From assembly GCA_014338405.1 (NCBI GenBank), contig JTDE01000230.1, forward strand, positions 124,561-188,560: a DNA stretch of 64,000 bases, written 5' to 3'. The position numbers and the translations under genes are program-made. Positions 54,601 to 63,600 of the stretch are shown here, piece by piece. Every line of letters starts with the position of its first letter. The stretch's first letter is position 1. This DNA is from Paragonimus skrjabini miyazakii. Its lineage: Eukaryota; Platyhelminthes; Trematoda; Plagiorchiida; Troglotrematidae. The notes under the pieces are model-generated. The model ran no database searches and had not been told where the DNA came from. It worked only from the letters and a program-made list of their open reading frames with translations.

Positions 54601-57600
54601 CTCATTCATGAATTTTATTTTGATATTTAACCCACTGATAACTCTCAGTTTAATACTTAGACTAAATACTAAATACTTAGACTTGTGTACCGCACGTTAC
54701 GGAAGAAGTACATCTGAGTGGAACCGTACAGCATAGAGTTACGAAGTTTGTCTTGACACTTCATCTACTTTCTTAATATGTAAGGTTACTCAAGACTGAT
54801 TAATTCTCCATCTACTATCGACACGTCAGTGACTATTCTAGGTTGGACCAGAGGATGTTCCATCAGCCGCCGCATTCTTTAATGTACATTTTAAGACATG
54901 ATTCGAGTCAACATCTCCGTGGATACCAGGTGAATCTACGTTTTGAGTGGCAACTGTATATCAGACAGAGAAACTCATGCTAAATCTATCGTAATAACCT
55001 AGCCAAAAGATTATTTTAAGTAAAGGTTGATGCAGATATATGTGATGGTACTGCGAGTCTCCAAAGAACTTGACCATCCGGATCATATTACCAAGACAAA
55101 CGAGTAATTGTCTGTTGAAGTGCGCTTGTTCCATATTTGGTTGTCAAAGTTATGCATAACTTTCCACGATCTAATTTACTCACCATTTTAACATGATTTA
55201 TCTAATTATGATCTTCATCATTCTTGTAAGGAAAGTAATTTTTATGATTTACCTTCACTTCACGCTTACTTTGTAACATATAACACAGTCAAACGTACAG
55301 ACGTTGCAAACTTCCGCCAACCTGTTAGGCTTCTAATGAATCATTGATTATAGACCGTTTTCAAGATGGGATAGACCATTTCCTGAAACTTTTAGAAATC
55401 CAGTTTCAAGTTTCTGAGGTATAAGCACTATATGAGTACGTTAGTAACATCCGGAAGTATATCGTTTTTCCTTTGATTGGTTTTGCACATCCCAAAGTAG
55501 TGTCATCAGCATGCATGGATATATGTCAAGTGAAGACAGTATATTGTTTTGCTCACCTTGAGAAGTGTAGATTCAGCAGTTATACAAACGTGTTCACGGT
55601 GGATAAAATATTTGATAAATTTGGCAGTTCAGTAATAAAGTCCATTTACTTACAAAAGTGCCAGAATTCTTAAACCACCTTGATGAGGTTGGGATAACAA
55701 AAGAACCATTTTCAGGGATAGGCGCCCAAATGATTTGCAAAGGAAACATAGCTGGAGAAATAGTTATACATTCAGAAAGGTCGGACTAAAAACGGTGACT
55801 GACCTCAGAAAAACCGGCCGTAAGAAAGTGATTTGCATGCTCTAAAATGGTAATATACAATATATGCAACGAAAATTGGATCTGCAATCCTAGTCACATT
55901 TGGAAAAATGCCTCAAGAATCTAAGAAAGGAGTTAAAAATTTCGGTTAAAATCTCAGAAGAAAGTGCCGGAGAGTAATATAGTCAGCTGGAGGGAGTATG
56001 CATACGGTCACAAAACGGATTATTTGACTATAAGGGAATGAACACGGTTTTGGGCCTGCAACTTCAAACATACTCCACACTTTAGTAAAATACTTTGTTT
56101 ACTCGCAACAAACACGTCAAGATGTAGCTGAAGGTAACGGCTGGATATTCAACAGATTGTTTAGGGGCAATTGTAAAAAAGCTATCAGTGCTACGCTACT
56201 TTGAGAATGGAAAGTAAACTGGTAATATTGTTCTGCACATGGAAAAAAAGACTTGTGAATGCTGGAATTGGAAGGGATTATCCAGATACGTTAAGCACAT
56301 GACAGAGGAAAGAAATACTACGAGAAATATCAGCGACAAGATCGTTGTAGAAAGGCGTGACTCTTACATTCTTGTTCAAACAAAACAGTCTGTTGCAATG
56401 AATCACTGACGTGAGTGACTATGCCGGGTGAAACCAGCTGTTAGTTACTATCCTCCGTAAGCAGATTCATTCAGATATTTCCTGTCTTCCACATATTATA
56501 GTATTTACCATTGGCAGAATGTTGTTGTCAGTTCTCGCAATCAGATAAATGTTTCAGTCAGTCTGTTTCGGAAGGAAACAATAGACAATAGTTGTGTCTT
56601 TCCTAGAGCTGATTAACGGTACATATCCTCGCCACGGCCCGAAGTAAAACTCTAGCCACGCCTTCATGAAGTAAACATGCCGACCACTACGCTGCTGACC
56701 TCATATTAGACACGACCGAATTATCATATCTGAACATTCAACCACTTCTGCTTGTGAGTAGTGAGCAGGTTGCTCGATCGTGTTCATGGAAGACAAACGC
56801 TACCCGTGAATTGGTTACTATGCAGTGCATGTTTCAACGGAACCGATGAGCTTTCCTGTCATTCTTTTCCTGGAGTATTGATCACTTTTAAACGTTGGCA
56901 ATCGAATCGAAAGAAATATTTTGTTCATTGAGATTCTATATAGTAGACTGAGTAGTGGAGTACCTTACTTCCTACAGGCTTTGCTGATTTGCAGTTCACA
57001 ACTTGTCACCCACTGACAAAAGTTTGCATGCTCCGAGGTGATTAACGAAGGTGAGTTCACTACATACTCACAAGTTTTTAAATCACATCATGTATATCCA
57101 CGTACTATAGTAAGCCACTGGGGAAAGTAAAGATACCTTATCCGTCCCACAAAATATTGTATTGTTCCTAGTAAAACCTTCTGATACTTTTGGTATGTTG
57201 AATGATAAAACCGGACCTGACGGAAACAATTTTCATCGAGTAGCCCATTGGTAAAAACTCAGGCTGAGTTAATAAAAACAGTATATGCTCGAATGACCAG
57301 AAGATGAAAATCATCCAACCAATGCGTGATGGCGTTGAGTTGAAGTACTTTAAAAATATCCAGCTTTTGGGTTAAGCCATTTGAGACAACTGTACAAAAC
57401 TGATTTTAGTCACAATTTAGCGTGTTGTATATTATCGAGAAATCTTTTGCGGGTAGCAGCCTCCAGTTAGGATCACATTTATGACAACCTTTTAGAATTA
57501 TACTATTAGTCCGGGCGCTCATTCGAGTAGATGTGTAAGGGTCAAAACTCGATCTCTTGCAAAGAAAGAGTTGAAAGTTGCTGGTGAATTTTGGTAACAA

Positions 57601-60600
57601 ACAAACGCAATTTCAGTTGACTGAAAATGAACTTCGCTTGGGTACAGTGGCTAAACTGGCGACACTTTTGAACTCTTGTCGAAATGTTCGATGGGTGAAG
57701 TCTGATCTCTACCTGCTGAGTGTAAAACATTTCCGAAAGTTAGCAACGAAGTGCATTTGCAAACCATGTCTTAATTCAGTTTGTTTGTTATAATCTTTCC
57801 AAGATGGTCAAAAATCTGTGGAAACTTCCTCTTTTGGTTTTTGTTCACCATGGTTTAACAGTGAGCTTATTGAATAGCGACCAATAACATGATGCGAAAA
57901 CATTACCCCGTATACGATTCATTTATGAGTAGAAAGTTACGAACATCACTTGCACTTCCCTTACCTTCGATTTTTTTTGAAGTGACATCTACTGTTGTTA
58001 TTCTTTAGTTGACGGGAAGTGGTCCGAGTGGTACGATTGGACACAGTGTCCGGTAGAATGTTCATCAAATGTGACCTCCCAGCAAAGTGTCGGTCACGAA
58101 GCGGGTAGACAAACAGGAGAACTTTTATGGGACAGCTGCCCACATATGTGTCTACTGCACCATGCGCAAAGACAACGTCATTGCAATGCGCCAAAACCGC
58201 GGGGCGGTGGTCGACCGTGTCTTGGGGATGCCGTGGAGAGAATATCGTGTATGGAACTTTGCAAAAGTAAGCAATTTAACATGGACAGATTTTTAATTAC
58301 ATATTTTGTATAAATGAATGACTTCAGAGTATTCTGCCGCTTGAGCATCAGCGGTCATCGATTAAAATTTGTGGAGATAAGCTACAGCCCATGACGAATG
58401 TTTACTATGCTGACAACGCTTACCGAATTACTGAAAGAAAAGAGGGAGGGGACAACTTTAGTTAGGGAGTGTATAATTAGAGAGTGTAAACACATAATTG
58501 ATCACCGGGTCTTCAGAATGAAAAGTTGTGTGGATTATTTAATCGAATCAACATTTAATTGCACAACAAGAATTTGTTTCAACAAACAATAACGGAGAGG
58601 GTTTGAAGTTTAATGTTTGGACGTTCCTGGTTTTACACTGTTGTAGTGGAAAAAGAAGAACCTTAGTGAACCTCAATACAAAAGGACGAGTGATGTCAAG
58701 GTCTGGATTTGCTGAAGACAAAAAGTGTTCACGAAACATCCAACAACGCTGGGAAGTAGTCGAAGTGTTCCAAGCTTAATTGATGGTGTGGAACACTTGA
58801 GCTAAAAGTTAATCCATCAATGGAATAGTTTAGTTGGTTACCAATCACCGGCGTTGTAGGAGGAACTGACAGGTGCACGTGGCAGAGTTTTATTCAAAAT
58901 TGGTGTGTCTATTTTATATCACGCCAAACAAAACTGTACAATGCAGTCTGATGCAGCAGTTACCCGAAGTTAGCAGAATGAAATGTAAAACGATGAAAAC
59001 AACACACTGTGTTCTTATGCTGATTGCCTGGTCTACAAGCGCTTCGTCATCAACCGAGCTGCCGGGAGGGTGATGCTGTGGCTTCATTAATAATTGATTT
59101 TACTCAGCGGTGCAAGTTAATAGCAAAGTATTACACCATTCAACCGGAAGTACTAAGTTACAAAAGTTCATTTTTCTAGCGGCAAAGTCTGTAACTATAA
59201 TATCCCCGAGGTTTCGATGGAATTTGTTTTCGCTCTCTTTGTGAAATTCAAAATTATTTCATTTTGCTTGCGTGCGGTTGGTAGGAGATCACAGACCGAC
59301 TGGGTAAATTTGAAACCACCCTCCGAAGACAACACCACTGTGTCTTTTCCAGTGTTTTGTTTCTTACACACCCGGTATGACCGGTTTCGACGTTTAGCTG
59401 CTGGTACTTAGTACACATTGGCTGATCACAATAAAACCATTTATCTTATAGAAATTATTGGAGAAGAATAGAAATGCATTCGCAATAAAATTATTCGGTA
59501 TTCATGGAATGACTCACTTTGAAATTAGCCACCAAGTAATAATTTATATAATCCATTCGCAAACAACTATGTCCATGGGATAACTGCGCACAACCGTCTT
59601 CTGATCGTGCTTTTCTCGTCTAATAGTGGTCTCCAGTCCAGCCACAGGGCCATATACTCTGAAATGTTTACAAACTTGCTGGCGTAGTCCATTCAGAAGT
59701 ATTCAATTTGGTTTAGGCCGTTGTTACAGAATGTCCAGTTCAGTATGTACAATTCCCTTAGCGGATGCGACTTTCTCTGACTTTGAACATTATTCCAGGA
59801 AATTGTCTTGCTGGAAGACGACTTTAATTGGTATATGTGATATGATAGATGGGACTTATAGACATAAAAACTGAATTTCTATCCACCATTTACTGAATTA
59901 AGTTAACTCACACCTTTGGCTATGAGCGCATCATAAAACGCTAACGATTGTTTTCTGTTTGTTTCTTTTTCTACAGTACATCACCTCCTGTTTGCGCTGT
60001 TCTTATTACCACCAGCGTGAATGAACTCATCCAATAGATTGAACATTTTCCCTCCAGTATCCGCAGGACTCAGGCCACTTTAAGTCATGTACTTTGCTCG
60101 TGATGCAGCGAACCTTACTTTTTACCTCTTGGTACTTTTATTAAGAGCAGCCGTTCAAATTTGACCACAAGCGTTTCGTTGACCGCAGAAGAACTTGTTG
60201 ACGTAGTAGATTTCAGTCCACAGACTCTGCACCTGTCTCACTTAATGAAACGTTGGCTGTTATTCTTTTTCTTGTCATGGGGATTAGCTTTTTAAAATAT
60301 TAAGGAAGGTGCGCTCCTACTTTTGAAGTAACTAAGTAATCCTCCGTGGACTCAGAATGACTCTTTTCTCGAAGATGCATAACGTGAAACCGCTTACCAT
60401 GTCAAGAGTTTTAATACCACTGTTTGACTGACCGTATATCTAAAACCACGCGTAACCCTTATCCGTCCTGCTTTGCGGATTCACCGGATCAAACTTGATT
60501 GACAGTTTTGCTGGTGTTCGTAACACGTGATTTAATCTCTCAGCCTGTGGTGATTCAGGCATTATGTTTAAGGGTGGACGTAATGCCGCTACAGTGACGG

Positions 60601-63600
60601 ATTTGCGGTTATGTCGTTACCGGGTTCTGAGCATTTTTTATTAGATCTGAAGGAACAAGTGGCTTCCGTGCAAATTCGGCGTAGTGGCGGATAATGACCT
60701 CGGTTAAGTGCCCTAATGTTATTGTCATCCGTGTGATACTGAGCGAACTTATAATTGCTTTTCGGAGTGCATGTCCTAAGTTTTCCTTAGTTGCTTTCGC
60801 CAAGGAAGCTCAGTGGGTTGAACGGTTGTAAATATAAAAAGTGACCGCTTCCCAGATCCACAAGTTAGCAAACTATGAGCGGTAGATTAGTGAACAAGGC
60901 AGGTTTGCTGTGTTTCTCATCAAGCTAGTTACCTCTCAATAAATGTTAAAACCGAGAGATTGTTGACCGAGTGTGCGTTATCAACTGTGCAATTAGTGCT
61001 CCAAATTGTGGGTTTGATTGATTGAAGGCTAGAGAGACTAACTGTCTGCACAGATTTCTTCTGAACATGGAGGTTGGGTTTTGCAACTAGGTCCTACTGG
61101 TTTCAGCTACAGTTAACTTTCGGGATTTCATCGCAGTTGAGCTAGTTGAACTCGGTGGACAACCTGAAAAGCGTGAGTCTTACTGGTAAAGTGAGTAGAG
61201 TCGGTCAAATGTGCAATAGCAGCATTTGGTGTCGTATTCATCATGTTGTGCACATGTCAACATGCTGTACCATATAATATGACCAGAATACGATACCCTG
61301 CATGGGTAAACAAGTGAGCATACACACAGGCTGGACGTACAGCACGAAAACTTGCCTTTGATTTATGATATGGTAATGAGGGTCGAATGGAAGCTCACAA
61401 ACAAGTGGATTGCAAGATCGACTGTTTCGACTGATAACTTGGGCTTCCTTGAGTTAACTTCGGCCACTGGATCTTCTAATGGGGCCGCACTCCCCAATTC
61501 ACAAGGACTGATATAGTTTTCGGTTAGATTGATTGCACCTCATTTTGAACGAAACTTATCGGGCTGCCATTATGACTAATTACTTCCGCATAAAGTATTC
61601 ATTCTGACTTACTGGAAAAAACGTCAAAATAAACGTAGTGATCACTTCAAGTGTTCTTCCTTTGTAGTTCTTGTTGGCACAAGCCATCTTTCCTTCTCAG
61701 TATGGTACTAACCCAAAACTGCATGTAGATGCTGCCATCGGACTCTTGATGAACTAAATATCGTTATGTGTTCAGGCATGCATAACGCTGTTTATGTTAG
61801 AATCCTCATTAATAAATCCAAGCAACAAATTCACATATTGTCTGTAAAGTGTAAATTCGTTACAGGTTGCACTTAACTCATCTGTTTCCAGTGTTCGTCA
61901 AGAGCTGGTCTAAGGATGAATCTATTGTTACTCCAATTACTCTCACTGTCTAATAAAGTTAACTTGATTATCATACAAGAAAACCGTGCCTTGTTTTTTT
62001 GTTTTGTATTCTTCATAACCTCGGTAATCATGTTCAAAAGAAGGCTAAATAATAGGCGCGCAATATAATAAAATGATATGGCGGTGTATTCCGTTTGATT
62101 GTTTTGATAACGATAAGCTCACAATCTTCTCAAACTGGTTACACATATAGTGGCTGAACTTTGTTAAACATAGGATAACTAAATGAATTTGTTCAATTGT
62201 TTCTGGGTTTACATAAACTTAGGTTCATGAGATGCGTTCAGAGGATGTTTGACGTTACAGATACAGTTGGTTATCAGTAGTGCGTTGAGTGTTTCAGCGG
62301 TATATCACCCTGTATGTCACTGGTTGTAGTCATTATGGAACTCTGACGTTTACGTTGCGATATGTTCATCTTTAAGCTCTGTGGTGACCGAACACATCTA
62401 GTGTATACGAGTGATAGTGTGCAGCATAAATTGGTATTGATAGCCACTATCCGTAGTTACGCAAACGGTAGAATTACGGTATTGTTTTCCCAGTGCTGTT
62501 GCTTTTTTGATCTTTCGGACGCTCACATATATTTCAATTAGAACATCACCCACAACTGATCGCAGCTGTCGCATTCCCATAGACTTTTCAGTCGGCCCCT
62601 TTCGAAAAGAAGCACTAGACCCGAGTTTCGCTCTCATTAGAGCTCGTTAGTAATGCATATCATCGCCACTGCTGGGAATGGAACATTACTCACAAGCGAA
62701 AGTGGTTGAGCCTTCACATATGATAATTCGATCGTGCCTAACTTGAGGTCAATGGCGCAGTGATAAACACGGTTGCCTGCTCATGAACAGCGTATCCGTG
62801 GTTCTGGTCCCAGCAGTGGCGATGATATGCGTTGCTGACAAGCTCCAATGTGAGCGAAACTCGAGTCTAGTGTTTCTTTCCGAAAGGGGCCGACTGGATA
62901 GTCTGTGGGAGTGCGACAGCTGCGATCAATTGTGGGCGATGTTCAAAATGAAATAATCGAAATCCCCGACTACTTATCAGTTCACATATATGTTGCACTG
63001 ATGGTATGGAACTAAGCTACATAGACGTGCTATCTCTCAGGAATGATGGTAGTCAGTTGACTCTCATTCCCTTACTTTAAGCCGCCTTAAAGCTGTCAGG
63101 CTGTTGTTTCACATTGACTAACTATGTCATGGTTTGAGTGTAAAATCTTTAACATTTTTACCCCTATCATTTTCCCGATAGGAACGTTAATATCCGGAAA
63201 TAAAGCAAAAACCGACCGCGACATGAACAAGAATTTATCATCCAAGGAAATTGGTCTGGTATTATTTTTGGCTTTGGCAATTCTGCTGTTTTTGGGTTCC
63301 GCATCCACCGTAATTTTCCTAGTCTCGCGTACACGTTGCAAATCAACGAAAATTTGCAATATTTCTGCACGGTACACACCAAACACCAATTTTGACGGTG
63401 CTATCAGATATAAGAAAACAATGTCAAACATCCTGGCAACTGACGTGATTGAGAAATCTGGCTTCAACGATCTTAGGACAACAAACACGACCTCACAACA
63501 AACTCAGACAAAGGTATCGAAATCAGTGGAACCATACCTTTATCGAAACCTTCAGATTTTCAATAACAAATATCACGTTAGGCAATTTCCCGAATATCAT

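Larger units (their letters stand above)
43639..58008 (+). other. UNC5 intron 3, about 14.4 kb
   Basis: From GTGAGT to TTATTCTTTAG. It contains an antisense non-LTR endonuclease fragment (44255-44870), a candidate exon (46682-46756), a SINE (47268-47590), an RTE-like element (about 50190-54200) and another SINE (56545-56830). The stretches 44870-46680, 47590-50190 and 54200-56545 show nothing else that I can support. AATAAA motifs at 43883-43892 lie about 220 nt after the stop reached by reading through exon 3. Confidence 0.8.
58267..63181 (+). other. UNC5 intron 4, about 4.9 kb
   Basis: From GTAAGC to TTTTCCCGATAG. It contains the candidate exon at 59627-59830 and a head-to-head SINE pair at 62541-62985. 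The remainder, 58320-59620 and 59840-62540, is AT-rich with short unsupported frames. Confidence 0.75.

Noticed and set aside
58071..58135. Possible 65-nt intron inside the TSP1 exon that would remove the inserted residues
   Set aside because: It has GT and AG ends, but its length is not a multiple of three and its removal breaks the frame of the rest of the domain.
60810..60840. A-box-like GCTCAGTGGGTTGAACGG
   Set aside because: No B box at the right distance and no other SINE or tRNA block around it.
63096..63488. 130-codon minus-strand open frame
   Set aside because: It is the shadow of UNC5 exon 5, whose plus-strand frame has a membrane span, stop-transfer residues and matching splice phases.
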